Assembly (NCBI RefSeq): GCF_017591425.1
Contig: NW_024467083.1
Coordinates: forward strand, 16,483,001-16,547,000
From: Ochotona curzoniae
Taxonomy: Eukaryota > Chordata > Mammalia > Lagomorpha > Ochotonidae
Direction: 5' to 3'
DNA: 64,000 bases
The position numbers were made by a program, and so were the translations under genes. Positions 46,500 through 58,044 of this stretch are shown one piece after another. A model generated the notes under the pieces. It had not been told where the DNA came from. It made no database searches and saw only the letters and a program-made list of their open reading frames with translations. Every line of letters starts with the position of its first letter. The first letter of the stretch is position 1.

Positions 46500-47395
46500 A
46501 CACAGGAACAGATTCCTCAATATTTACCAAAGTTAGGTCATGAAAACACAGAAAGCCTGAACAATGTTGTGACTGGATCAATAATAAGTCTTAGCAAAGA
46601 AAAGCCCAGGACCAGATGGCTTCAGTGCTGAGTTCTACCAAGCTTTTCAGAAAGAGCTAAAAAAAAAAACTCTTAAAGGGAATCCTCCATCATCTGATGA
46701 GACCAGAATTACCGTAATTACGAAACCTAACAAGAATTTTAAGTAGAATGAATGGCCAATGCCCCTAATAAAGGCAGATGCAGAAGTCCTCTACAAAATA
46801 TTACCAAATTGAATCCAAGATCATCTATCCCAATCCGGTGAGATTTATCCCAGGAATGGTTCAACATAGTTAATAAATTTGACACATTATATCCACAAAA
46901 CAAAGGCCAAGAACTATGATTATCTCAACAAACAGAGTATTCAATACAATACAATACAATATCCTTTCATGACAGATGATCTTAACATCTTGGGCATGGA
47001 AGGAAAATACTTCGATACAATCAAGGCAATACATGACAAACCCACAGGCAGCACCATACTAGCTGAAGAAAACTGGAAGCATTTCCACTAAGCTCTAGAA
47101 CCAGATAAGGATATCCACTATTACTGTATAAATAGTTCTGGAAGTTTTAGCCAGAGTCATTAGACAAGAAAAAGCAATTAAATGGATACAAACTCAAAAG
47201 GAGTAAGTCAGATTATCTTTATTTGCAGAAGACAATTATGTAGGGGAACAAAAAGAAACTAAGTGACTATTAGAACTGATGAGAGAATTCAAAGTAACCA
47301 AGGACTTTAAAAAGCTGTACAACAAGAATTTAACAATAAAGGAAAAAATGAGAAATGGAAAAATGTTCCAAGTACACCGATTGCCTTTCAGAGCA
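46500..47395 (+). mobile_element. L1 ORF2 fragment, reverse-transcriptase domain, inactive
   Basis: Translation in shifting frames gives the L1 RT landmarks. G-P-D-G-F-S-A-E-F-Y at 46609-46638 is the conserved motif ahead of the fingers/palm. F-A-E-D at 47222-47233 is the polymerase active site, in which the first Asp of F-A-D-D is replaced by Glu. Stops and frameshifts occur throughout, so no RT can be made. Endonuclease and 3'UTR are absent. Confidence 0.8.
46942..46961 (+). repeat. (CAATA)4 microsatellite
   Basis: Four exact CAATA units arose within the L1 ORF2 fragment. Confidence 0.85.
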
Positions 47396-48894
47396 GCACT
47401 TAAGGCATAACTGCCTTCTCTCAAAATCAGGAGATTTGCCATGGTGACAACCTTGGTCCCTCTGTCCCTAACTTGCAGAACCATTCTCTCGCAGCCTGCA
47501 CTCACAACCCGGCAATTCCCAGCTTCCAGTGCTTCTTTGAGCTCTGCATTTCTGGCATGCAGGGACTGAACTATCTAGTAGAATTAATACATGCACAATT
47601 TTCTCACAAGCGGAAATGTTTTATTCTTGGGCCACAGCACAGTAGCCGCTGCCTTTTGACGAGTTACTGCTTTGGGCTATGAAAACCACTTCCTGAGGAA
47701 GAGCACCTTAGTCCTCACATTCCTTGCAGCTGATCTTCAGAAGATTCCAGAGCTGCTTTCATGGTTTGAGGCCTTCAGCGCTAGGGATCTGAGTGGACTT
47801 ACACCTTGGGAAGCAGGTCTAACTAACAGCCGCGTGTTCAGTTGTTTCTGCCACGGTTTGGGCAAGCCCTTAATTTTCCCTCACTGTTTTCTTTGGAGAA
47901 AGACTCCAATTCCTCTCCCTTGCTCTTCCACTTTACAGCCATTACTGATAGGTAAATAAACAGCTCACACCTCACTACTTTTGCTTTCTGAACAACTCCA
48001 AAGTTGTATTATGTAAAATCTCTTTAGAGACTTATATGTCCTACTAAACAAACACACAGCACCCTGTATGTTTTTTTTAAAAACCCTGTCACCCTTCACT
48101 TCAAGTTAGATCAGTTCATCCAGAGACTACTACCTGGCTTGGGTCACATCTTGTCAGGTTTGGGTTTCCCCCTCCAGAGAAGTCTCATCTTTTCCTGCTT
48201 TCCTGGTGAGGCCTCACTAGAACTTGAAAATGTTCCTTCAGGGCACAGGTAGTAACTATGATCGGGCTCCTGGTATCTGTTCACTTTGAACTTCTACTTA
48301 GTAAATTCTCTGTTATACTGCTAGGCCTTTCCTGGTTTAAAAAAAAAATCTGTAACCACTCAGTATCACTATCCCAGGCTGCTGCCACATCCCATTAAGA
48401 ATGCTGCCCCATACACGTTAAAACAAGATGCTCCCTCATGGCAGATGGGAACTCTGACCAAGTGTCACAAGCAGCGACCTTTCAATCTTCACTAACCAAA
48501 GTATGCAGTGCAGAAAATGAAGACAGATCCTGCCTGTAAGCTGTATGAAGCCAAAGCCTAGATGTTCCCATTTCAATTTCTTGCCGAGTTTCTGAAGGAA
48601 CACTTGGTAGCATTTTCTGGACCCAGACGAAAGCACTTGAGATCTTGCCCATGTGTGTATGGGTATCTGCATGTATGTATATTAAGGCCCATTACCCTTT
48701 ATAATTAGCAACCATCATCTCCCAGCTTAAGGTCTCACTTTTTGCCCTTCAACTCTTATAAAATACCAACATTTCTTCTAGCTTAGTCTTTTCAATCTAT
48801 CACTTTCCTTTTCTGGTAAAACCAGGAAAAATTTTTCAAAGCATTCTCCTTCCTCTTAAATTTTCTAAGGGAAGCTAATTTCTAATTAGACAAA
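47396..48894. other. Unassigned interval, GC-richer at 47400-47960
   Basis: Two + frames (47473-47682 and 47672-47959) overlap in a GC-richer block that ends near an AATAAA at 47955. This could be an old transcribed segment or chance. The rest is pyrimidine-rich and unremarkable. Confidence 0.35.
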
Positions 48895-49440
48895 ATACCT
48901 TATTTTGTTGTGATATAATAATTCCATAGGCTCCTGGATTTTTCTGTATCTTCTCCCCAAGTTCCCTCCCCACTCCCACTGATGTCCCCTATATTACTAA
49001 AATAGTATAGTATAGTCCTTCGTAACAGTCGTAGTCCATCATTTGGCTATTTAAGTGTATCCTGACACTGCAGATATAGGGACCATTGCAGAATCCAGTA
49101 TCCCATTGTCAAAATATATTTAACAGTTTCAGTGGAAGTCCATCTTTGATTTGGGATTAGAGATGCATACTGCATTTTATCTTCACATCTGGATATGATA
49201 GTCTGAATTAGAGTTACTATACATCCCCTTAAATGAAAATCCATAAACAAAAACATGAAGTTAGATTTACAACACCATGAAGTTAACATGCTACTGAATG
49301 ACCAATGTGTCGCTGATGAAAAATACAAACTTCTTGGAGAAAATGATGCTGCTGTATGAGCTACGAGTCAGTGAAGAGTCTAAGAAAAGCTATTTTGAAG
49401 AAATGAAAATAAAAACAAATGTTAAAGCACATGAGATGCA
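48895..49440 (-). mobile_element. L1 3'UTR, antisense (3' part of an inverted L1)
   Basis: The reverse complement ends in an A-rich tail at the left edge and contains 'gacaatgggatactggattc', the counterpart of 'gatgctggactctatg' at 320. It is collinear with the 3'UTR at 27596-28190 and lacks that copy's tandem duplication. Confidence 0.65.
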
Positions 49441-49850
49441 GTAACTGAAATAAACTGCTGTAAGAAGGTATTCTCCTTTACCGTAGGTAGAATACAACTT
49501 AGTACTCAGAAGTCATCAGGAAGAGTGCTAACAGAACTGAAAGACCTGCCATATGACCCAGCTATCCTACTGCTGGAATATCAAAAAGAAGTGAGATCTG
49601 CATATGAAAAAGCTAGTTGTAATCCTATATTTACAGCAACACAGTCTACCACAGCGAAGATGGGATCAACCCAGATGCCCGTAAGAGGCGTGGACCAATA
49701 AACTGTAGTCCATCTACTCCACTGAATGAAATTCTATCATTTGCAACCAAATGGTCCCAACTAGAAACCATTATGCTCAGTGAAACAAGTCAATCCCAAA
49801 AGGACAAATATGTTCTGATGAGGTGAACTTCATTCAAAATAAAAATCAAT
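49441..49850 (+). mobile_element. L1 ORF2-end segment, inverted relative to its 3'UTR
   Basis: On + it reads 'ccatatgacccagctatcct', 'cagcgaagatgggatcaacc', 'ctactccactgaatgaaatt' and 'caatcccaaaaggacaaata', the L1 stretch just upstream of the 3'UTR. It sits directly beside the antisense 3'UTR, head to head, as in a twin-priming inversion. Confidence 0.7.
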
Positions 49851-49869
49851 AGCTCTTTCAATGTTGTTG

Positions 49870-50172
49870 TTTTAATATTTTCATCTATTTCAGAAGGGGA
49901 AGTTTATGTTCCATTTTCTGGTTCACATCCGAAATGCCTGCAATAGCCAGGGTCAGGCCAGGAACAAACCTGGGAGCCCAGAACTCCATACCCAGTTCTC
50001 CCACATACATGGCAGAGGCTCAGTATTTGAGCTATCACCCTGCTTCCCAAAATATGCATTATCAGGACACTGGATTAGAAGCAGAGGAGCTGAAACTCAA
50101 CCTAGGCATTTAAATACGGGATGTGAGCATCCCCAGTGGCAGCCTAACCCTCTGTGCCACCTTGCCCACCAC
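49870..50172 (-). mobile_element. CSINE, antisense, older subfamily
   Basis: It starts at the tail side ('tttcatctatttcagaaggg'), passes 'caatagccagggtcaggcca' and 'ggattagaagcagaggagct', and ends at the head side 'cctctgtgccaccttgccc'. Confidence 0.72.
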
Positions 50173-50311
50173 AGCCCTGGAATTTTCAATGTAGGTAGTA
50201 CAGTAATTGTACTAACTCATTTATCCATCTCAGCCCAAGTATATATACATGTCTTAAGATCAGCCTCACTCATTTTTGCCTATTAACAAAATCTACTTTT
50301 TTTTTTTATAG

Positions 50312-50482
50312 GCGACACTATACTGCAGTGATCTATTGGCCAGACTTATTCAAGCAGAAAATCTAGAGGAAACCCAAATCATGGTTGATTCTGAAGGGAC
50401 TTCTGTGCCCTGTGCAGTACACAATTCAGCTTCTCCCAGGGCTTATCTTCGAGGCCTGCAGGCCTATCTGCCAAACAGATGA
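50312..50482 (+). other. Candidate terminal coding exon (weak)
   Basis: The strong acceptor CTACTTTTTTTTTTTATAG is followed by 56 open codons in phase 0 ending at a TGA (50480-50482). The peptide starts A-T-L-Y-C-S-D-L-L-A-R-L-I-Q and ends R-G-L-Q-A-Y-L-P-N-R. A TTG|GTGAGC donor-like site follows at about 50510. I recognise no homolog. The poly-T could equally be a retroelement remnant. Confidence 0.22.
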
Positions 50483-50632
50483 ATTCTTAGTCTACTCTTG
50501 GTGAGCCGAGTTTGGTCACAGGGGTATGATATGCAGTCTATCAAAATCTTGTAGATAAGTTGCATAAACCTTGTTCCTCCAGGGCCTTCCTTTTTAAACT
50601 AAACGTCATGAAGATAGTTCATCACTTCCTAC

Positions 50633-50866
50633 CTTAGCCTGAGTTTCACAACTAAAGACTCTCCACCACAGCCTTCTTGAAAGTTGTGTTTCCATTGTTT
50701 CAAGTTCTGGTTTGAAACCTTGACTGAAATAGCAAGCTATTCCACCACCGAAAACTAAAAAGTCCAATCCCTTCCTTAGCTCGCCTAGAGCAGCAGTCCA
50801 AGCTTTTCTACAAAACCCAAAGTGTAAGTGTTTTGGTTCTATCTGTGAAACCCAACACATTCACAA
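50633..50866 (-). other. Candidate exon on the minus strand (weak)
   Basis: On the minus strand GCCCTGATTCTTGCAG precedes and GCTAAG|GTAGGA closes a 234-nt interval. A nearer acceptor, GGGTTTCACAG, would give 210 nt, exactly 70 codons in phase 0 on both sides. The peptide contains F-G-G-G-I-A-C-Y-F-S-Q-G-F. Both splice signals are good, but the protein is unknown to me and an opposed candidate lies 150 bp away. Confidence 0.25.
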
Positions 50867-51319
50867 CTGCAAGAATCAGGGCACCCTGCACTTGTTAAGA
50901 TATTAACATCCATCACAAACACTCAGCCTGGTTCAAACAGCACCTTGCCTGCAGACCAGGTTGGCATAAGTTTCACAGTCACCTAAGCTCAAGATGCAAG
51001 TCTCATTGAGCAGAGAGGAGAGATCAAATTTCAGACATGTTCATTGAAGACAGCAGTTATATTGGAAAATGTGATTTAAAGATACAGACGTCTCTCACTC
51101 CCTTTACTACAGACCTCCCTGTGGGAGACAACAGGACCAGACCGCCACTTGAGAGTGATCAGTCACTGTCCCGGTAGGTCAGTGGGTCTGGGAGAATAGA
51201 CAAGAACTAGGTCACATTCACCCAGGCATACACTTACTCTACAGGCAAGCATGAGCGGGAACAGTACATCCTTCCAACTATACCTAACACCCAGAGTTGT
51301 TCAATTTTCAATGCCTAAG

Positions 51320-51375
51320 TAAGTTTGAACATAGTTTGTGCTCAATAATGCTTGTTGAATTAATGACAAAATGAA
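51320..51375 (+). mobile_element. L2/MIR 3' end
   Basis: 'gctcaataatgcttgttgaa' followed by 'ttaatgacaaaatgaa' matches the shared L2/MIR 3' terminal block. Confidence 0.4.
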
Positions 51376-51869
51376 CTCTACTTCAGGATAGACAAAACTG
51401 CAGTTTTGAACTTATGGGAGTATGTAACAAAACACCTGGCCCATCCTGAATGCACCAGCCAAAATGACCAACTTTAAGGAAATAGGCATCTAATCTCATA
51501 GGAATGCATAGCTGCATCATAAAGCCCTTCGGCTATGCTGTTCTGCTCAAAATGATGTTCTGCCAGCCTCCTGGATGGTTCTGCTAATGTTATGTCTTAG
51601 CTGAAGAATGCCGACTAAAACGAAAGACTTGATATTATATAGTTGCTGCAAGTAACTTTCTTCTCTTCAACTGCATGCTCATTAACATGACAGATTATAT
51701 AAAGTGAGCCAGATCTTATAAGATAGTGTTGTTCAGTAGCTCCTTCAGAAACATCCGGGTAATTCGAAATCACAAGGAAAAGTAAGCTATACCTAAGCCT
51801 TTTGCTCGCCTGTCTTTACTACTGATAGCAACAGTAATGCACTTCGCTAGACATCCAGAAGTATTAACC

Positions 51870-51975
51870 TACAGTTGGGAATTGTGCTGACAAGGATCAG
51901 CAGTGAATAAAACAAAGTCGTCCCTGCCATCATGAAGCAAAGGTCCAACAAGAAAGTAAATTGTGAAACAGATAA
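51870..51975. repeat. Possible ancient interspersed repeat
   Basis: 'agtgaataaaacaaagtcgt' and 'ccctgccatcatgaagcaaa' fit a widespread old mammalian repeat that I cannot name. Confidence 0.3.
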
Positions 51976-51984
51976 TTAAGTGAT

Positions 51985-52292
51985 GGGGCAGAATTGCTGT
52001 GCAGATTAAGCCAAAGACTGCAGCACTGGCATCCCAGCTGAGTGCCCATTGGAGAGCATGCTGCTCCAGTTACAGTCCAAATCCCTACTGGTATCTGGGA
52101 AGGCAACCCTAGATGGTCCAGGTGCTAGGGCCTCTGTCACTCACGTGGGAGACCTGGATGGAGCTCCAGGCTCCAGACTCAAGTGACACTTCTGGCTCAT
52201 GTAACCATTGGAGTGAACCTCAAAGAATCCCCCTTTACCCTTTCCTCATCCAACTTTGCCTTTCAAGTAAATAAGTGAATCTTCAATAAAAA
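51985..52292 (+). mobile_element. CSINE, older subfamily
   Basis: It runs from 'gggcagaattgctgtgcaga' (just upstream) through 'gctgctccagttacagtcca', 'ctagatggtccaggtgctag' and 'ctggatggagctccaggctc' to 'tgcctttcaagtaaataagt'. Confidence 0.77.
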
Positions 52293-53439
52293 GTTGTGAA
52301 AACGCAGCTTTGGAAGCCAAGACAAGACAAAATGCCAGTTCCGAGTCTGGAAGAACCAGACGGGGTGACAAATTCTGGAATTGGAAAAATTGATTTCACT
52401 TAGGCAGAATGAGAAAGGGGAGCCAACATTGCAATGTACAGTGGGTCCAGATCACCAAGGACCTGACTCAGCATTCTGCACTTGCCCTTAGAGTCATGGA
52501 AAACATTTGACGAGTTACAAAGGGTTTCCGATGACCCGATTTATGTGTGGAACTGCTTTGTTATTGCCGAGATTGCTGACATATAGTTGTGGGAATGGAC
52601 TGGTGTAAAGCATAATATACTTAGTGAAACTACTTGGGAGGCAATTGTCAAGTGAAATGATGGGCAGCAAGATGCAACGGGAAGCACAGATAAACTCAAG
52701 ACTATGAGGACTGGACGCTAACTTCTACCAGCTAAGTGCTTGGCAGACATCAAGTAGCTATTTTCATCCCATGCTGCCATAAAGGTAAATTTACAAGGAA
52801 TTGACTCATTTATTTGCTGAATAAGTAAAACTGCAATCAAACCTAAATGACAAAGTACTTTATTCTTAAGACTTTGGAAAATCTCCTCTCCTGCCCGTTT
52901 GTCCTCCCTGGAATTGGAAAGGTTTCTCCTCAAACTGATAGGATGTTAACCAGAACTGCAAAAGCATTTGTAATATTTCATCTAGAAATTCCACTTTGAA
53001 AAATAAAACTGAAGAACATAATCCAAAGGCAGGGAGTAATCAACCTAAAGACATGGAAAGTCATGTTACAGGAGATGAATAATCCAATGAGGACTGCAAC
53101 AGTGAGCACAGGAACCAGAATTAGACCCCACCTTCACAGCCACATACTATGTCCTTTACTACTTCAGCATCACCATCTTTTGGCTTTGAGAAAACTGCTC
53201 CATCTGCTAGAAATCTAAGCATGATGCCATTCTACTGGATCTCTCAAGACCTAAGAAATAGGTATCATTGAGTTGAGCCACAGAAGTCTATAGTGGTAGA
53301 ACTGCTTTTTGCCACTCAGATGTCACTGTGCAAAGCTCTGAGTCTTCAAGAAGCCCAACCTGATCTAAACCCTACAAGGGCTCGTAGTGAAGCGGGCATC
53401 GTGCTTAGCAAGAAGCCGAAAGAACAGGGGTGAAAGGAC
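52293..53439. other. Unassigned interval with possible old repeat
   Basis: At 52390-52640 the phrases 'catggaaaacatttgacgag' and 'tttatgtgtggaactgcttt' resemble an old mammalian repeat of unknown name. The rest is unrecognised. Confidence 0.35.
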
Positions 53440-53610
53440 CTGACAGATCATACAATCAGTAGCAAATGCAATATTTGAACCTGAAACCAACGTCCTTGTC
53501 CCTGTACAATGCCACTTCCTCTTCCCAGTTATCAGAGAGGAAACAGGCTCGTGGATGATGGATCAGTGGCAGAGCCAGCATCAGAGTGCGTATCTCCCAA
53601 ATCCAGAGAC
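53440..53610 (-). mobile_element. MIR-like fragments, antisense
   Basis: 'atatttgaacctgaaaccaa' and 'atcagtggcagagccagcat' are each MIR-like on the antisense strand. Two partial copies are possible. Confidence 0.35.
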
Positions 53611-53714
53611 AGAACTGTGACAGCAGCTGTCGCACACGAGCCACACACCAACCACTGAGTAAATGGAAATAAAAATTGACCATCTATTAACCACATTACA
53701 AATCTTAGATTCAA

Positions 53715-53960
53715 TGAGCTTATTTTAATTATTTTCCATGATACAGTTTATTATAGGGATTCCCCCGACCCTATCTTTCCCTGCTCTTATTTCCCTCCCA
53801 TATTACAGCAAAAACAGTCCTGAACCTAGTTACAAGTTCAACACTGTGCAATTCACAACAGGACATTGTAGGTATTAACAAAGGCAGAACATCTAGCATT
53901 GTTTCATCGATGTGTATTTAACTGTTTCGCTGCAGGAGTCAAGATACATACTGCAAAGTA
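53715..53960 (-). mobile_element. L1 3'UTR, antisense
   Basis: The T-rich left edge, 'atgatacagtttattatagg' and the C-rich 'gattcccccgaccctatctt' mirror the antisense L1 3'UTR end also seen at 27600. Confidence 0.5.
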
Positions 53961-54109
53961 TAAGATCTGCAGGAGGAAAAACAGAAGTCTGCCACAGAAT
54001 GATCCAACTCCAAAAGAAATGCAGAGAGAATCCTGCACTATCAGAAAATCAGATGGGTTGAACGGGAGAAAAAAATAAATCCCAAGCAGCCAGCAAGTGC
54101 CCCTTCTAC

Positions 54110-54230
54110 CCCATAGAACTGTGCAAGGTACTTTATCCATCCAAAAATCACAACCGAAAAGGTGAGACAAAATGAGGTATTTACCCACAACTACCCAGCC
54201 TATGTGGTACTATCTGAACTTATGTCTGAT
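54110..54230 (-). mobile_element. MIR-like fragment, antisense
   Basis: 'gcaaggtactttatccatcc' and 'ggtgagacaaaatgaggtat' are loosely MIR-like. Identity is low. Confidence 0.3.
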
Positions 54231-55524
54231 GCAAACCTATATTCTTTCAACACATAATTAATCTTGCCTTCCACTCCAATACTCCAGCCTCTGAGAAATA
54301 TTAAATCTAGCATCCTAAAACATTGGAGCCAGTCAACATAAGGGATCGACACTCAATAGCCCTTCACTGGAATACTCTATGCCAAGAATTCAAGAACACT
54401 GAAAGAAATAGTCCCCAGTGTTATAAATTCATAATCCTAGAGAAAAAGTTATGGTGACACTAAACATACAGAAACCTTCAGAAGTTTGGGACATCCTTTA
54501 CCTGTGCCCTCTTTTCTATCTTAACTTACAAGTTTGTTAATCTTGAATTTCAGAAACAACCTTAATGGTAAAGTCCATGCTCCAAATACATGCACTTTCA
54601 TGTCTTTATTGTCAAATGCAAATAATGTAAAATTCAGTATTCATGTATTCATGCTATTAAGCCTTTTTCATCATTGCTCTGAGTAATGGTCTTGTTGGGG
54701 ACATCACTGAGGTCTAACGCCCTGCATACTCCCAGTATTCTATCCTGTTCCTCTCTAAGTAACCTTCCTGTTTCCTTCATGGTCTTGTACTTTTTCACTG
54801 GCCTTGTAGCATCCAGTGACATACCTTCCTCGCTCTTACACTCAGTATTTCACACATTCAAAGCTATTTTCTCCCTGCCCCGAAAGCAGAAACTAACCTA
54901 ACTTCTACATGGAATATATAAGACAAATGTCTTTGGTAGAATGAAATATCTGGGGCCAGACACACACACTGACTTACTCCACTTTGTCAATGCATACCAT
55001 TAGGGAAGGCAAGGGAAGTTTTCTAGATACTCACTGGTATCAGTTTAATGCATGAAATAACCATTCACCTACCAAATATTTGCAATGCACAATAACTAAT
55101 TCAATTGGCTCTTGTCTCTCCATAAAAAGGAATCTGCACTAAAATTCGTACTGTACAGATTAAAACCAACACAGCTTCAGGCATTGAACTTTATTGAGTT
55201 CTCATCCACTAAGCTATCCAATTCAACAGAACTGATGTTGCAATTCATAGCCACCAATGCCCAAGGAAAACAGAGCCAAGCAAAACGCTGAAAAGTTATG
55301 AGTTTAGCATAAAAGGTGACAACTCCCAAAGTAATCAGACAAAATAACTGAAAGCAGGTTGTTTTCTTATTTTAAATACAGTGGCTTTCAGTGCTGAATA
55401 GACTATCATTTTTACATCTGCAGGACAGATACATTACAGACTTTGTGCAATCACTCTCCTTTTCATCTCCTCATGCAATTCACCATCTACCCACCAGGAC
55501 TGGCACCAGAAAGAGGACATTTCC
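54231..55524. other. Unassigned interval
   Basis: 'cctgtttccttcatggtctt' at 54768 is weakly L2-like. Nothing else is recognised. Confidence 0.35.
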
Positions 55525-55660
55525 CTGGACTTGGAATTAGGTCAGCTGGCCTCAAGTCTCAGCTTCACTTCCTTCTGTGTGACCTTGAGTACACGTCTCA
55601 ATTTCCCTCTCTAGAGCAGTGATAAAATTATTCTCACCTCACAGATGGGGACTGGTGGGG
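55525..55660 (+). mobile_element. MIR SINE, sense
   Basis: 'cctcaagtctcagcttcact', 'tctgtgtgaccttgagtaca' and 'cgtctcaatttccctctcta' are the MIR core in sense orientation. Confidence 0.65.
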
Positions 55661-55674
55661 AGAGGAGGAAGGAA

Positions 55675-55835
55675 GTTTGAGTGCCTACTATCACCTCACA
55701 TTCATTTTCACCACAATCCTGTGAAGTGGGGTATTCTATTTCTTGCCTATCAGATGAAGAAAGTGAGTTTCAACAAGTCAACTTTCAAAGTCATGTGAAG
55801 TTTCAGAGCTGAAATTCAACCATTTCTGTCTGATC
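55675..55835 (-). mobile_element. MIR SINE, antisense
   Basis: 'accacaatcctgtgaagtgg' and 'cagatgaagaaagtgagttt' are the MIR core in antisense orientation, immediately beside a sense MIR. Confidence 0.62.
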
Positions 55836-55949
55836 CCTGATCTTCACAAAACCATTATACCCCTTATGTGCAATGTATAAAAGCTAAATTGTTTTAATTA
55901 CTGCAAATGTTTCTAGTTATTGCTAAGTATAGAAAGCAGGAGCAAAGAG

Positions 55950-56055
55950 CAGCAGATACATGCTAAGGTGGCACAGCCTGTCACAGGGCTGGGAGTAGAA
56001 CCCAGTCCTGCTGGCTTAAAGGCTTTTCCATTAAATCAGGGCTGCACCCCCTCCC
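55950..56055 (-). mobile_element. MIR SINE fragment, antisense
   Basis: 'aaggtggcacagcctgtcac', 'gggagtagaacccagtcctg' and 'attaaatcagggctgc' fit the antisense MIR head region. Confidence 0.5.
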
Positions 56056-57044
56056 AAGAAAAGGCAGGGAGACATTATGCTTGTTTATTCAGGCCAGCTG
56101 TTACACGCCTATTTTAAGACAAGCACTTTGAAAATCATGGAAGGTGAGTATCAAGTGTGCCATTAAATATTCCATATTAATTGACCCCTAAGAACTCCCA
56201 TGTGAGGAGCATATGTTGCCGACTTCCTGTTAAGCAACTGAAAACCTGACTGTTTCTTGCAACATGTATTTTGAAAGCATAAATACCAACACAAAATAAA
56301 AGCCTAAGGTCACTTCTTGTGTTAAAAGTGCCCATTTCTATGCTATCCATTGTTTTGTCTGCTAAATACACGAGACTGAAGAAAAATTTAACAAACTTGT
56401 GACGGGCCTGTACATAATGCCAAATCTAGATTAGCATATAGGAAAGTATAATCTAGCACTACTCCAAATAGCAGCTAACAATAGACATCTGAGTTTACAA
56501 GTACGGTTACAATAGAGAAAAGGGGACTCACTTCAAAGCACACTACTCAATGGCGCCCTGCTTCCCAAGGTTACACAGACATTCCCAATCCAGAACAAAG
56601 AATTACATGTCCTAGACCAACCATCATAAAGTACAGTATTAGAGACCCAAAATGACCAGCTATGCTCACTTTCCCCTTCCCTCTCATCATCCTCCCTGCT
56701 TTTCCTCTCCAATTGTATTCCTTTCCCCATTATGTCTACCAAAAGTCTAGCTTCCAATTTACACCAAATGCAATGAATGTGTACACCAGATGTGCACAAA
56801 ATTACCCAGTTGCTACATGCAACATCCTGAGCCAAAATCCTAACTCACTGTCAATGAGGAGCTATTAACAATAGTTACAGGGTCAATCAGAAAACATTCC
56901 TCCCAGGGAATACCGTGAGAAAGCAAGACAGCAGGAAAAATAAATGCATTGCACTTCCTCTTCAAATGTGCTGATCGCTTCCTTACAGAAAATACAATTC
57001 ACTTTCAATGTTCTAATTCCCATCTTGGCTCCACTGTAAGCTAC
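56056..57044. other. Unassigned interval
   Basis: A 100-codon frame at 56533-56835 (-) lacks context. No repeat is recognised. Confidence 0.4.
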
Positions 57045-57190
57045 TTGTTAGCCCCAGTAAATAAACCCCTCTCAACCTCAGAATATGGATCACATGAGGA
57101 TAAATAACAGGGCACGCTTCATGGTGGTGTGTTGATTAAATGGGACAGTGCACAGGAGGTCTTAGAAATTGCCTCGTATGTTTCTGCAGA
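57045..57190 (+). mobile_element. MIR SINE, sense
   Basis: 'ctctcaacctcagaatatgg', 'gttgattaaatgggacagtg' and 'ggtcttagaaattgcctcgt' follow the MIR 3' half in order. Confidence 0.55.
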
Positions 57191-57224
57191 CACAGAAATA
57201 GTGTCTGAAAAAAATTCACTAGGC

Positions 57225-57360
57225 ACTCATTGCTTGCAGGTCAGAGCTCTAGTTCACTTAGGCCTCACACAGCCCAGAGAGTCAGGTTCTTCAGTAGCCC
57301 TACCTAAGAAATAAGAAAGCTGAGGAATGGACAGGGTCAGTTCCTTTCTGAAAGTCAAAC
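57225..57360 (-). mobile_element. MIR-like SINE, antisense
   Basis: 'aaataagaaagctgaggaat' and 'cctttctgaaagtcaaacag' follow the antisense MIR core. Confidence 0.45.
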
Positions 57361-58044
57361 AGAGCATGTTAATGCTATTTGCTATTGTTACCAATGGACC
57401 TTAGCTAGCAGATATTTGTTTTTAAGAATCTAGATAGGCTTGAATAGGTCTTGTATATATATAAACATGTTTGAAAGGTATTTAAGAGTCATTTTTCCTA
57501 CCTTGATGAGTTTACACCTACTCATGTACGCTACAATGTAGGAATCCCCATGTCAAAATCTGGATCTGAAACTCAATAATGGTTAAGCAGGACCAAACCC
57601 AGAAATGAGACGAAAAAATTTAAGACGATTCCAGGGATGCTGCCCTGCAACTCTATACACACGATTAAAGAAACTGATTTTGTCTATTCTCTCAGCGAAA
57701 TGGCAAGCTCATCAATTGAAAGGAAGAATGAAGGAGATGCAGGTTTGAGGAAATAAAAGGTACTGGCCATCACGGAAAGTCAAATGGTTCCAGGGAAATC
57801 CTCAAGCTTCTTGGTCTCAAGACCTCTTTGTACTAAAACCAAAAGGGATATTGAGATCCCTCAGCATCAGGGATCATCTGTTTAACCTGTAAGAATTCTG
57901 AACTAGAAACTCTCAAAGCCTTTTCCTTCCTTGTAACACCAGCAATGGTGTTGCATGGCCTTGGGAAAAAAACCCATCATGTCCTTAGAAATTAGAAGGG
58001 TAAAAAAAATTTAAATGAGATTTCTTGTTACTTCTCTTTGTAAA
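57361..58044. other. Unassigned interval
   Basis: 'cttcttggtctcaagacctc' at 57806 resembles a common old DNA-transposon repeat that I cannot name. Nothing else is recognised. Confidence 0.35.

Larger units (their letters stand above)
50173..51984. other. Unassigned interval with two opposed exon-like stretches
   Basis: It holds the candidates at 50312-50482 (+) and 50633-50866 (-), an L2/MIR-like 3' end at 51320-51375, and an old repeat at 51870-51975. The remainder is unique-looking. Confidence 0.35.
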
